From NCBI GenBank assembly GCA_038503065.1, contig JBCAMK010000008.1:1426001-1490000 (forward strand): a stretch of DNA of 64,000 nt, written 5' to 3'. The stretch's first letter is position 1. Every line of letters starts with the position of its first letter. The notes below the pieces were generated by a model. It was given only the letters and a program-made list of their open reading frames with translations, was not told the origin of the DNA and did no database searches. The position numbers were made by a program, and so were the translations under genes. Origin of the DNA: Paragyromitra xinjiangensis (taxonomy: Eukaryota > Ascomycota > Pezizomycetes > Pezizales > Discinaceae). Positions 1 through 12,107 of the stretch are shown here, piece after piece.

Positions 1-249
1 TAAAAGTGTAGCATTACGATAGGAAAGCTGGTGGTACAGCCCTGATACAAGTTTCCACTATAACCTACCCTAGTATTAACTATCAGTAGACAGAAGCATT
101 ACACAATGTAGACGAGAAACTACGCTTAGAAAAGAATTTCGGTGTTTGTGGAGCCATAGGTGCGTAAGATATGCTATGTGTATGCATACGAGACCCCACC
201 TCTAACCTCCCCCTCCTCTCGCAAGCACTGAACTGGTATCTGAAAACTT

Positions 250-726
250 GAATTATAGAAGGAATAGTATATCACGCTGTACTCGAAGTGCGTATTACAG
301 AGTCTGGCGGAATCCAAGATAAGCTGAATAAGTTGGCAGAAGATCCTGAATATGAAGACCCTCAATTCAGAAGGCGAAATGCGCGAACTCGTCCTTAGGG
401 ATGTTCAGATCTGTATTTCTAAGGTTTGTCATGAACTTTCGAAGCACGCACATGGAAACATGACTCTAGTCGAGCTTGACCATCGCCACTTCACATCCAA
501 CGAGTTCGCTCATTTTATAGACTACGGAGTCGATGGAAAGGTGCCTGCACTGGCAAGAGGCCTAAGCGGAGTAGATGATGATGGATGTGGCTATAAGGGC
601 CCTTATCACATCTGGGAAGCGAGAACCAATCAGGAAATACGAGATGCTTTGAATGTGACAACAGGGATCAATACTATCGTGGCCGGGCTAGATGGGAAGG
701 GTCTAAATTTTCAGAGAATCGCGTAA
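250..726 (+). pseudogene. Coding relic or partial gene at window edge
   Basis: Two overlapping open frames with protein-like composition lie here. One runs from about 250 to a TAG near 398 and has an acidic-basic composition (it contains EDPEYEDPQFRRR). The other starts at an ATG at 352 and runs 124 codons to 726. They overlap around 352-398 in different frames, as expected if a frameshift or an unrecognised intron separates two halves of one gene. No domain is recognised and no convincing splice pair joins the frames. It could be the 3' end of a gene entering from the left, or a decayed copy. Confidence 0.3.
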
Positions 727-3700
727 AAGGGGGCCGTCACTCTCAGCAACCGTATATATGGACGAAGGTATGTTTAATGATTTTGTGCTAACAGTAATTA
801 GCCTAGAGGTTTCGATGTCACTACTCAAAATTTTCGGGGGGGGACAGGATATAATTAAGGCGGGAAAGTAGGAAATTCAGGACAACAAGAGATGTAAGAG
901 AAAAATAGATGTTTGTCCTCCGCCGCTCTCGCAGTTCCACAACTCTCTGTTCGACTCTCTGTTCGACTCTCTGTTTAACTGGCTGTTTCTCACCGGTCCT
1001 CCGCTTGCCCTGTCGCTCTCGCAGTTCCCCAGTTGGGAACAGCCAGTCGACCAGGGAGTCGAACAGGGAGTCGAACAGCTAGTTGTGGAACTGCGACAGC
1101 GGCGGAGGACAGGCGTCTATTTTTCCCTTACATTTTTGTTGCCCTGAATTTCCCACTCTCCCGCCTTAACTATTCCTACCCCCCGAAAAATTCGAGCACT
1201 AACTTCTCACCTCCAGGTTAATTTATCACTACGAAATGATAGGGCCCAAATAGAGTATTTATCTTACGGAATAAATACGCGGCTAGCTATGTATATAGAA
1301 AACTCTAAACCTTGGGTTCAAAATTACATACATGTACATCCAATCAACCGACCTTCTACCAGAATTGATGGAGTGATTAGCTGCAGTTAAAAATAGCCCC
1401 AATGTACCCGTGACTAAAACTATACAACGACCAGCATACGGGAAACGTTATTCTTGCGAGGATCGCATAACCAGCTGAGGCTAAGGAATAGACGAAAAGG
1501 CTGGACTGTTTCTTCGACGTAGTTTTAAAGTGTCGAGTGAATATATATGACCACTATTATACCCACAGCTGGTCGATTCATTACGACCCCATCCTACATC
1601 AACAGCAGTTCGAAAAAAACTTGATGCATTAGCCATGATCTAAAGCAGACTCTAGTTTCTTCAGACCTGGTTAGCTGTGAGTCGTCCTGCTCGGAAGAGT
1701 ACCCATTCCGAAGCGTGTCTCATTGATCGGAACCAGGTTCTTTAATACGGGCTTACTCTAGATAGTTACCTGCACATGGAGTCACCGTCTTATGGTTGGT
1801 TTTCTTGGCTGGGGGCGGGTGGCGGTCTGGGGGTTGGGTTTATCTGTAAATCACCGCATCCCCGTGGAGTAAGGCAGTGGGTTGCTAAGCCGGTTTTAAT
1901 GATCAGGCAGGGCGGCGGGCTGGAAGGTACTCGTTGTGGGAATCGGAGAGGTGTGTAGATTAGGAAAAGTGCAAATGGCTTGCTGAGGTGATCCGTATCT
2001 CACGATCATGAGTTGTGGGGAGATGCAGGTATTAGGTCAATTGCGTCATAGGTCTATTTCAGATGGAAGACTAATTTTTTCTCCTCTTACTTTCAAAGTT
2101 ATGATTCGTTTTGGGTTTATTTGCTATTGATATTCTAAAAATACAGTTTGTACGCATAGTTTTAACTCATTACTTGCTTGTTTTTCTGACTGCAGTTTAG
2201 TGCTGTGATGATGTAGCAAGTGGACACAAGATTTCTGGTGCTACCAGTGTTACGGAACACAACGATTTGTGCGCCATAAAGCTAGGGTGTATGCACTGAC
2301 CCGAGTCTGTTGAAACCACAGTGTGGAACTGAGGAGGTTGAAAAACTTGCACAGGGCTGAAGAATAAGATGCCAAGAGGATAAAGATAGATGTGGTGAAT
2401 GAGTGGAAGGATCACACCTAATGTTTGCAGGAGCTGAGAGGGAATCCAGTCACGTTTGCCCCTTGAGGACCTGTCACTCGGAAGGAGGATTAGGGGGAAG
2501 TGATTGGAGTATTGGCTTCGGAATTGGCTCGAAGAAGAAGATCTTGTGCAAGGCTGGTTTAGTACTACCATCGACTATGGGTTCGAAAGGGAAGCGCGCC
2601 AATCAAAGATATTGTTTGTGTTACCTCAACTGATGCATAACAATTGCTACTCAAATTTCACCAAGATCGTCTCTGTTGTAGATATTAAGGCCACGTCATC
2701 AGATTCTAGTCTAGATTTCTCTTCGAATTTTTCTCGAATATGGCTACAGCCTAGATCCTGTGAAAGTAAAAAGCAGCTACTTTAGAGTATTAATCGAGGT
2801 TACGTATTGGTTTCTTTTTCTGCATCGGTTGGATTGTCTCGCCTTAAGATCACAAATCTCCAAGGCGTTGACCGGGGCTTGGCAGATTAAACACCTCAGT
2901 TAAGTACCTATCAAGGTTGCGCAACGGCTGGGCCTCAAAACGCCGCTTCCACGCGTTACAACACCGCATGGAATATTCTTGGATGTCGCCGGAAGATGTC
3001 GTCCCGAGACAGTTGGCGGAAGCTTGGTATTGTGATGTTGTACCCACCCGTGTACTTTACTGTTCATCTGATCGGAGGGCGTGGGGTGGAGTGGGGACGG
3101 GGAGGTGGGTACAGTGGAGTTCTCGGTACAGTGCGGATTGTGATCTCGAGGGGGATTAATTCAACTGCAGGATCTGTGCACAGGTGTTTCGAATCTAGAT
3201 GCTAGGTACGTATGCGAGATGGAGCCCCTAAAGATTGAATCTCCAAATGTGTTATTGGTATGTGCGTAGTGGCAGCCTAACTCAGCCCTATCACTGCAGC
3301 GCTAAGCCTTCTGTGCTGGTTATTTCGTCAACTCCACTCAATTCTCTCCAGCGAGTGATAGTAGATGTACAAAAGTGCAGCGCCGGAACGTGGGATAGCC
3401 GAGGATCACGTTTTCCCGGGAGTCTGAGATTCCGGGCTTCAAGTTGAGGTTGCTCGTTCTATTTTCTTGCGTCTTGGTGGAGGGAGCGAGGCTTGTGATA
3501 ACGTTTTCCCGTTCGAGGCCGTCTACGAATGCGAATACGATTACATATGCACCTTAATACAGGGGCTTTTTTTTCCCTGTATTTGTCGGATAAGCTATGC
3601 CAGAGCCGTCCCACCGGTAGCTACCAATAAAAGCCCTCTCGGCTATTGATTTTAAGGATGGCTTACAGTAATCACACTGTGCATATCATCAATCGCTTGG

Positions 3701-3988
3701 CCAATGAGGAGGTTGAAGGAGTAATCTTTCTATACGTATGCCTGCGATTGTTTGGCTTTGTGCCTAGAGAGCAACTGGCCGGCGACCCGGTAAAGAAGAG
3801 TCTGGGGACAAAGTTCACTACATAAGTAACTCTCCCCCTGGTTTTTTCTAAAGACCAAACCTCCAAATAACATTAATACTCTCAGATAAGACGAAGCCAC
3901 TCTTTTCTAGCTGCACTTCCAGGTGCTGGTTACAACATCGTCAACTCCCCGTTTATCGTTTTCTATCTTTGTCCTAGCCAATCTTACA
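727..3988. other. Gene-poor stretch upstream of the ABC transporter
   Basis: Apart from the fold-back element at 798-1222 I see no supported gene. Open frames at 2403-2785 on the plus strand and 2197-2571 on the minus strand overlap each other and show no recognisable domain. The last few hundred bases before 3989 presumably hold the promoter of the transporter gene; no clear motif stands out. Confidence 0.5.
798..1222. repeat. Long imperfect inverted repeat (fold-back/MITE-like element)
   Basis: The sequence from about 798 to 985 is matched, with scattered mismatches, by the reverse complement of about 1034 to 1222, leaving a loop of roughly 50 bases. Matching landmarks are AAGGCGGGA.AGT.GGAAATTCAGG and TGTCCTCCGCCGCT in both arms. 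The inner part of each arm carries a 12-bp tandem unit, CGACTCTCTGTT on the left and its relative CGACTCCCTGTT on the right, about three copies each. Most mismatches between arms look like transitions. No coding capacity is visible, so this resembles a non-autonomous fold-back transposon. Exact ends and target-site duplication could not be fixed by eye. Confidence 0.75.
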
Positions 3989-6900
3989 ATGGCTGGTGAA
4001 AGTGAAAAACTACCTGTGTCTTCGAGAGGCGATGGCTTGAAACCAGAGCAAGACGACACCGATGGTATTTCCTATAACAGTGGCACTATTACACCATCAC
4101 CTTCTGGGTACGAGGATATCCGTAGCAATGTGCACTCCGAGATCACGTCTGAAAAAGAGCACGAGATCACCGAGCTTGCTAGGCAGTTTACTCGGATGTC
4201 ATCGTACACCATTCCCAAGGATGGAGAACCCGACAATCCATTCAACTCAACCAATCCGATCTTTCAACCTGGCTCTGAAACGTTTAATGTCAAGGCATGG
4301 GTGAAAGCTCTCATGCACCTGATATCTAGGGATCCGGAGAAATACCCAAACCGTACAGCTGGTGTGTTTTTCAAGAATTTGAATGTTCATGGTTTTGGTA
4401 GTGCCTTCGACTATCAAAAGGATGTGGGAAATCTATGGATGGATAGTTTCGGATCACTAGGGAAGTTGTTCGGGGGGGGTGCCCATAAAGGGGAAACGAA
4501 AATCCAGATATTGAGAGATTTCGACGGAGTGGTAAAGAACGGCGAGATGCTGGTCGTGCTAGGACGTCCTGGAAGGTAAGTCCCCCAGCTGTGGAAATAT
4601 AGTCGAATTTAGCTAAGGGACGTAGTGGGTGTTCGACATTCTTGAAAACAATAGCAGGGCAAACCCATGGTCTGTATGTTGACGCAGGGTCCGAAATCGA
4701 GTACCAGGGTTTGTTTATGCATTTAATAAGGATATTGATACGATGTCTAACCTTTCACAGGTATCCCGAGGGAGGTCATGCATGATCATTTCCGTGGTGA
4801 GGCAATTTACAACGCCGAAACAGACGTCCATTTCCCGCACCTGACAGTCGGCGAAACGCTCTCATTTGCTGCTCAAACTCGCGCACCTAGAAACCGACTC
4901 CCCGGGATTACTCGAGAGCAATATAGCGATCATATGCGTGACGTGGTTATGGCTGTTTTCGGTCTAACCCATACGTTCAACACAAAAGTTGGAAATGATT
5001 TCGTGAGGGGAGTGAGTGGTGGAGAGCGTAAGAGAGTCAGTATTGCTGAAGCTGCACTTAGTGGCAGCCCTCTTCAGTGTTGGGACAACAGCACGAGAGG
5101 CTTGGATAGTGCGACTGCGTTGGAGTTTGTTCGGACTTTGAGGCTCCAGAGCGAAGTTGCGGGCTCGACGATGCTCGTGTCTATGTATCAAGCCTCTCAA
5201 AATGCCTACGACGTATGTATCCCTACTTAACTGACTTCACTTGTTTTAGCTGACAGCTGGATTTAGGTATTCGACAAAGTCATCGTTCTCTATGAGGGAA
5301 GGCAAATCTACTTTGGACCTACGGGGAGTGCAAAAGCCTTCTTTACCAATATGGGCTTCGCTTGTCCGGAACGACAAACCGCTGCTGATTTCCTTACCTC
5401 TTTAACAAGCCCTAGCGAGCGAGAAGTGAGACCAGGCTATGAAAACAGAGTACCTCGTACACCTGACGAGTTTGCGGATGTGTGGAAGAAGAGTGAAGAC
5501 TACAGGAGACTATTGCAGGATATTGAAGCCTACCAACAAGAATTTCCACTTCATGGTGAGCAGCTGGAGAAATTTAAGCAGTCCAGAGCAGCTCAGCAGG
5601 CGAAGCGGATGTAAGTTTGCTCTAGTTCTTTGAATTGTGTAGTGTGATTCACTAATAGTTCGGTAGGAACGTTGAATCTCCTTATACCATCTCCGTACCC
5701 ATGCAGATTAAACTTTGTATTCGTCGTGGATTTCAGAGGCTTCGAGGAGACATGAGGAATTTCATGAATACTGTGTTTGGGAACATAGTATTAGCTTTGA
5801 TCATTGGTAGCGTCTTTTACAACTTACCAAACGATACATCGAGCTTCTTTCTCAGAGGAGCTTTGCTATTCTTTGCGGTCTTGATGAATGCTTTCGCCAG
5901 TATCTTGGAGGTATGTTCCTGACACTCATCAATTATGTGGTCATCTGACCAACGTTTTAGATTCTTACGCTCTACGCCCAACGACCTATCGTGGAAAAAC
6001 ACACCCAATACGCTCTGTATCACTCTTTCGCCGAATCTGTTGCCTCCATGATCTGTGATTTGCCTTCGAAAGTCTTAACCGCATTGGGCTTCAACTTAAC
6101 GATATACTTCATGGCAAACCTCCGTCGCGAGCCTGGCGCATTTTTCACTTTCTTGTTGTTTTCATTCTGTATCACGCTCACCATGTCTATGATGTTCCGG
6201 ACAATCGCTTCGTTCTCACGAACCATCTCTCAGGCTATGGCGCCCTCGGCTGTATTAATCTTGGTATTGTGTGTATACACAGGATTTGCGATCCCCGTTC
6301 AAGACATGGTGGTTTTCCTCCGGTGGTTAAATTACTTAAACCCAATCGCCTATGCGTTTGAGAGTTTGATGGTGAATGAATTCTCAGGAAGGGAGTTCCC
6401 ATGCATGACATATATACCATCGGGTCCTGGATACGAGGACGCTACTGGCTTGACACACTCCTGTAGTACGAAAGGGGCTATTCCTGGAAGACTTACTGTC
6501 AATGGCGACCACTACATTAATGTCACGTATGAATACAACCGTGCACATATCTGGCGGTAGGTTATCTGGATGTTCTTTCTTCGCTAGCATATGCTGACAG
6601 CTATTAGCAATCTCGGGATTATCATCGCTATGCTGCTCTTTTTCCTGACAACCTACCTTGTGGGCAGCGAAATGATCGCTGCTGCCCGTTCCAAGGGTGA
6701 AGTCTTGCTCTTCCGCAAGAAGTATCTCAAGAATCGCCGACAACCTAACACAGATAGTGAGGCCGTCAATACTCCAAGAACCGTTGTCGCTGAGAACACT
6801 GGGGGTTCGGAAAAGTCGCCGGCTATTCATCAACAGACTGATATATTCCAATGGCGAGACGTGTGCTATGATGTTCAAATTAAGAAGGAAACGCGGAGGA

Positions 6901-9025
6901 TTTTGGATCAAGTTGATGGATGGGTTAAACCTGGTACTCTTACGGCGTTGATGGTGAGTGCCTTGGTTCTCTGTGTCGGTGGCAGAAGTTAATAAGATAT
7001 AGGGTGTCTCGGGGGCTGGAAAGACTACACTTTTGGATGTGAGTTTCCTGTTGAGATTCTTTTGGGGCGTTTCTAAGACAATATAGGTGCTTGCGAGCCG
7101 AGTGACTATGGGTGTTGTAACGGGGGATATGCTCGTCAACGGACAGCCGCGTGACTCGTCGTTCCAGCGGAAAACTGGCTATGTTCAACAACAGGATTTG
7201 CATCTCCAGACGTCCACAGTACGCGAAGCTCTCATTTTCAGTGCTTTGTTGCGGCAACCAAACACTGTCACCGAGAAGGAAAAACTCGATTACGTGGAAG
7301 AGGTTATCAGATTGCTTGAAATGGAAGAGTACGCAGAGGCTGTTGTCGGTGTGCCAGGAGAAGGTTTGTCCCACATTTGAGTAACTCAGACTAAAAGCTA
7401 ACTTGGTGTTAGGACTTAATGTGGAACAACGAAAACGTCTGACGATTGGTGTTGAGCTTGCCGCAAAGCCTGAGCTTCTACTCTTCCTTGATGAACCAAC
7501 TTCTGGTTTGGACAGTCAAACAGCATGGTCAATCTGTAGCTTGATGAGGAAATTGGCAAACAGTGGACAGGCAATTCTTTGTACCATTCATCAACCGTCG
7601 GCTCTCCTGGTCCAAAATTTCGATCGCTTGCTATTTCTTGCGAAGGGGGGAAAGACGGTCTACTTTGGGGATATTGGAGAAAACGCAAGCACTTTGATTG
7701 GATATTTTGAGAGGAACGGTTCACACCCTTGCCCACCTGACGCCAATCCTGCCGAATGGATGCTTGAAGTTATCGGCGCCGCACCTGGAGCTGTATCTAC
7801 CAAGGACTGGCCACAAGTCTGGACGGACAGCCCAGAGAGGGTTGCTGTTAGGCAAGAGTTGGATGATATGCAGAGGGAATTGGGCCAAAATGCGTCGTCG
7901 CAACCAACCGGATATGATGAATTCGCGATGCCGTTTTCGTACCAGCTCAAGATCTGCTTGAAAAGGGTGTTTGAACAGTATTGGCGTACTCCGACATACA
8001 TCTATTCTAAGATTTTTCTTTGCGGTACTTCGGTATGTTGGTATGATTCTTCTGGTTTTACGTTCTTAACTAATCCAGAGTTTTAGTCTTTGCTCATCGG
8101 TCTCTCGTTCTTGAACTCTGAAAACACTATGCAGGGTCTGCAAAATCAGATGTTCTCTATATTTTTGTTTTTGACTATCTTCGGAACAATTGTCGAACAA
8201 ATTATGCCCCATTTCGTCACCCAGCGCACCCTTTACGAGGCTCGTGAGCGTCCATCGAAAGCATACTCATGGAAGGCCTTTATTCTTTCTACGATTATCG
8301 TTGAATTGCCGTGGCAGACATTGATGGCTGTAATCAGTTTCCTTCTTTGGTACTATCCAATCGGGATGTTTAGAAACACTTATGCTACCAACTCTACGAG
8401 TGAACGTGGCGCGCTCATGTTCTTACTGCTTTGGGCTTTTTTCATGTTTACGTCGACGTTCACACACATGATGATTGCTGGGATTGAAACGGCGGAGGAA
8501 GGAAGTAATCTTGGGAATTTGCTCTTTATCTTGTCAATCATCTTTTGCGGGTAGGCTATCTTATGTTCCGTGTTCTCTGCTGCAACTACTGACTTTCTTA
8601 GTGTTTTGGCCACAAAAGAGACTCTTCCGGGCTTCTGGATTTTCATGTACCGCGTTTCACCATTCACATATCTCATTGGCGGCATGCTCGCCACTGCAGT
8701 AGCAAACTCACAGGTCACCTGTGCTCGATCTGAACTTACGATCTTCGACCCACCGGATGGTCAGGCTTGTGGGGATTATATGTCTGCGTTCATCGGTTTC
8801 GCTGGCGGAAAACTCCTAAACCCCGAGGCTACTGTCGACTGTAGTTATTGCTCTATTGCCGATACGAATAGGTTTTTGTCGGCGCTTTCAATCGAGTACA
8901 GTGAACGATGGAGAAACTTCGGACTGGTGATGGTGTACGCGGTATTCAACCTTTCTATGGCTGTGTTTATATATTGGCTTGCTCGGGTTCCCAAGAATAA
9001 GAAGAGTAAGAGCGGGAAGAAGTAG
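3989..9025 (+). CDS. PDR-type (ABCG) multidrug ABC transporter
   Basis: This encodes a full-size pleiotropic drug resistance transporter of the plasma membrane, expected to export xenobiotics such as fungicides or plant defence compounds. Twelve exons (3989-4575, 4626-4708, 4761-5212, 5267-5610, 5667-5910, 5961-6556, 6608-6953, 7003-7038, 7087-7363, 7413-8032, 8087-8550, 8602-9025) give 1490 residues, normal for the family. The order is NBD1-TMD1-NBD2-TMD2. NBD1 has the fungal Walker A GRPGSGCST (about residue 192, Cys for Lys), the signature VSGGERKRV (about 308) and WDNSTRGLD (about 331). NBD2 has canonical GVSGAGKTT (about 885) and DEPTSGLD (about 1014) with the degenerate signature LNVEQRKRL. 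This complementary degeneracy is typical of fungal PDR pumps. Start chosen at MAGESE; an in-frame ATG-less extension upstream is less likely. The substrate cannot be read from sequence. Confidence 0.95.
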
Positions 9026-9386
9026 ACTGCGTTTGCAAAAAACTTAGATAGATCGGGTAGAGGTGTTTGGTAATTTTGTGCTGGTTATTGGTTTCGGATA
9101 CTTTATTTTCTTGGAATTTAATCTCCTCTTAGGATTTTTTGTTTATTAATAGATGTAATTTATAGCATGTTCGTATCCAATTTTATGCCCCACCCATACC
9201 CAGAGCCAACTTCTGGAAAATTCAGTAGTGATAAGTGACGGTATATACAGTGAAAGCGGCGTGCGCGGAGCTGATCGTATCTCTGCGACAGATATAATTG
9301 AAAAAAAATCAAGACCTTACTATATGTCACTAATAATCAACTTCAAGGAAATGGACTTCCTCTAATACCTCACCAATAGCAATCTC
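9026..9386. other. Convergent intergenic region
   Basis: This 361-bp stretch separates the 3' ends of the transporter and the RBR ligase. It is AT-rich and presumably holds both 3' UTRs. No gene is visible. Confidence 0.6.
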
Positions 9387-10833
9387 TCAAATCCTATTCA
9401 TCCGACACCCATTGCACACACGCACTCGACATCCAAGGCAAACATAAATATGCTTGATAGAGAAAACGGAGCATATTTCGCATTGTGCGCGTCCTCGTAA
9501 ATACTCCCATCCACTCAGATGCCCGCACTCATGTTGTCCTTGTAGGTCATTCCGTATTTCTTGAACACGACCTGCTAGGACCAGTGGATTCGCGTTTGCT
9601 CCAACCTCTCTTATTGCCAGATCTTCTGCACGTCGGTTCAGTTGTCCAGTTTCCCAATCACTGCATGCGCATTTCTTCCATTCAACTCCACATCGGTAAC
9701 ACCACTGCGCGTTGCACCTGTGGCAAGCAATCTTTTTGTTAGTAGTGAAATCAGAGCAGTAGGCTGGGGTGAAAGAGTTAAGGCAAGTTTAAGTAGAAAT
9801 ACTAACCTGCATGTCATGTGTTGACAACCGTGTGAGCGCTCAACGATAGCGTGGCATCTTTGGCATCTTTGCCAACCGTTTGCAGCGGCCGTCTCCAAAG
9901 TGAGTTTCATACTCGGATCTTCAGGACAATCTCCGGTATGGTACTCTTTTTTGCACAAGGTACAAGTCGCAAAGTAGCAGTTAGGGCAAGAACCCACACC
10001 ACAAATAATGTTATTTGCTGAGATGAACTTAGAGCAGGATGGCTGGAAGCAATAAGTGCGATCTTCACACGTGAACTCTTCGATTTTGTCTAGAAATTCT
10101 CCGGCATCCTCATTCGAGAGGAAAGGCAAGGCAACGTCGAGGGGTATTTCTTGTCTACAACAGCGTGGGGGAAATAGCTGTTCATCCTTACATGCATTTT
10201 TGAAGAGCTGTTTCATGCAAACGTGACAATATGCGTGCGCACATGTTGCATTAAGGATCTCAGTTTTTGGGAAAACTTCCATACAGCTGGCACATTTCAT
10301 CATGTCCTTGCGAGCGGAGGCGGTGGCAGATGGACCCCCACTATTCTATATTTATAATTAGTAAACGTCTTTCATAATATGCTACTAACTTTCAATAGCC
10401 TGAAAAAAAAGAATACCTGCGATTCAAGAACATCCCACTCAAAACATTTTTCTTCCCATTGCTTGATAGAAGCATCCGTGGCTTCGATACCAGAACCAAC
10501 AGCCATATTTCTCCATTTGCGATCTTTATTCACTGCCGTGATTGATGGGTCCTCAGACAACTTAAAAGCAAGTTCTCGATCGTTCTCGTCCTTCAATTCA
10601 GCTCTTGTTATCCTCGAGAGCTCATCCGCATCAGCCCTCACTGCTTCATCTATGCTCTGTGCCAAACGTTCGTCGCGTAACAACTGTGCTGTTTTCTCCA
10701 AGTGTTCGCGGTAATCGTTGAATGCAGCTTCGTTCTCGGAGATAGTTTTACCTTTCCCTTTACGGGAGGCGGTGATAGCTGCAAGATCTTCTAATTGCAG
10801 CGCTATGGCTAATTCGAATGAAAGATCATCCAT
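9387..10833 (-). CDS. RBR-type E3 ubiquitin ligase (RING-IBR-RING2)
   Basis: Exons 10833-10417, 10345-9807 and 9717-9387 join in phase to 428 residues. RING1 starts at CASCMEVFPKTE (about residue 156), followed by an IBR region rich in Cys and His. RING2 contains CQRCHAIVERSHGCQHMTC (about 301), then RCNAQWCYRCG. The Cys in HGCQHM sits where RBR ligases carry the thioester-forming catalytic cysteine, so the protein should transfer ubiquitin by the HECT-like RBR mechanism. The RING2 motif is split by the second intron (AG|G Arg). The N-terminal ~140 residues are acidic-basic, helical and without a known domain. I chose the ATG at 10833 (MDDLSFELA); the frame stays open upstream to another ATG at 10995, which would add 54 residues. 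The target is unknown. Confidence 0.88.
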
Positions 10834-11572
10834 ATTGTTGGTTGTTCCAGGCCCCCAACGAGGGGTAAACCTGAAAATGTGAGAATTCGTGTTTTGCTCA
10901 ACTGCAATCGTGATTTCGGGACTAGTGAAAGAGTGAGTCGAGTCGTATTGTTCAGCCCAGTGTGCCGAAGCAATTTCTGGAGGAGTTTGTGTCAAGGAAG
11001 ATTAGAAACGAACATAAGTGTGTGATGAGGGGCGTGGGGCGTGGGGGCGGTGATTTGTTTACAAGCAAATTGTTTAGATACAAGACCTGCAAGTGTTTTC
11101 CCCAGGCAATAGTCCAAAGAAACAAGCCAAGCTTCCGCAAATGTGCAATTCGAATCATTGATCTGTTGGAGGCCTGAATTGTGTAACACAGAGATCGCTA
11201 AACAGGACGCGCACCCATAACTAACCGCCGTGGCCTTAACCCAGTAAACTGAACTGATAAGCGCTCGATAATTAATCAAATGTAGTAGTACCCAAGGATA
11301 TGAACCTGAAAATATAGGTGGTGAATTACAGTACAGGGCCATATACCCTCTGTTTCTGGACCTCTGCCCCAGAGCACGAGTATAGTACAGGGTTGAGTCG
11401 TTATCACGATTATTCTTTGCCTAACCTAATACAATCTCTAACAAATGTACTTTAGGAGACATGTAACCGTAGCTTAACCTGTAAATCCAACTTTCCAAAA
11501 AATTTATCACTGTATCTAGAACCAACAAGAACCACCCAACCTCAAATCAGGAAAAAGCCAACAAGGAGGTAA

Positions 11573-11635
11573 GTGTTAACTGCACCTAAGTAAATGTCAC
11601 TTGCATTTGAGTATGTGTTAGCTGTGCTTGAGTAA
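11573..11635. repeat. Three tandem 21-bp degenerate repeats
   Basis: Three consecutive 21-nt units (11573, 11594, 11615) follow the pattern GTGTTANCTG.RC.TRAGTAA, with the middle unit more diverged. The spacing is exact. The site is about 500 bp upstream of the hydrolase start, so a regulatory role is possible but unproven. Confidence 0.6.
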
Positions 11636-12002
11636 GGCGAATCTTAACGACACAAGATTACCGATCTCCTGCACCAAGAACGCTTCACATTTTGAGAATG
11701 GAGTAGTCTAAAGAAATGCATCTTCTTAAGGTTTTCTATAATCTTCTCCCTTCCTCTGGGCCAACCGCATAGAACGATGAAAGACTCCAATATGTGCCCA
11801 CACACGCAGGAAGGTAGCCAAGCCATCCCTATTTGTAGAAATTAGTCGAGGGAGCTTCCTATCAAAAAGCTCGGCCACACATCTAAACCCTACCAGAATC
11901 TATTAGGTCGTGCAGCCAATCTAGATGGGATTAGGAGCATCCCGTGCCCTAATAGCCATACTATCGATCCGTAATTCCTAAGGAATTCTTGGCACTAACT
12001 TG

Positions 12003-12010
12003 TATATATT
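12003..12010 (+). promoter_or_regulatory. TATA-like element
   Basis: TATATATT lies about 100 bp upstream of the ATG at 12108 and is followed by a pyrimidine-rich then A-rich leader, as is common in fungal promoters. The call rests on position and composition only. Confidence 0.4.
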
Positions 12011-12107
12011 CGGGCCTGAGCCCTTCCGTCTTCTTTCTCCTCTATATCGAGAAACACAAACAGCTTCATCGTCTGATCAAGCTTAACCCACACCAGGATT
12101 TTCAAAG

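Larger units (their letters stand above)
10834..12107. other. Divergent intergenic region
   Basis: This holds the presumed promoter of the RBR gene on the minus strand and of the hydrolase gene on the plus strand. The only structure I see is the 21-bp tandem repeat at 11573-11635 and the TATA-like site near 12003. Confidence 0.5.

Noticed and set aside
2197..2785. Overlapping open frames on both strands
   Set aside because: They contradict one another, show no domain and no splice-supported extension.
4576..4625. Apparent truncation of NBD1 of the ABC transporter at GRPGR
   Set aside because: A 50-nt intron splits the Walker A codon for Ser; splicing restores GRPGSGCST.
9642..9824. Plus-strand open frame inside the RBR gene
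   Set aside because: It is an antisense shadow of the RING2 exon and intron.
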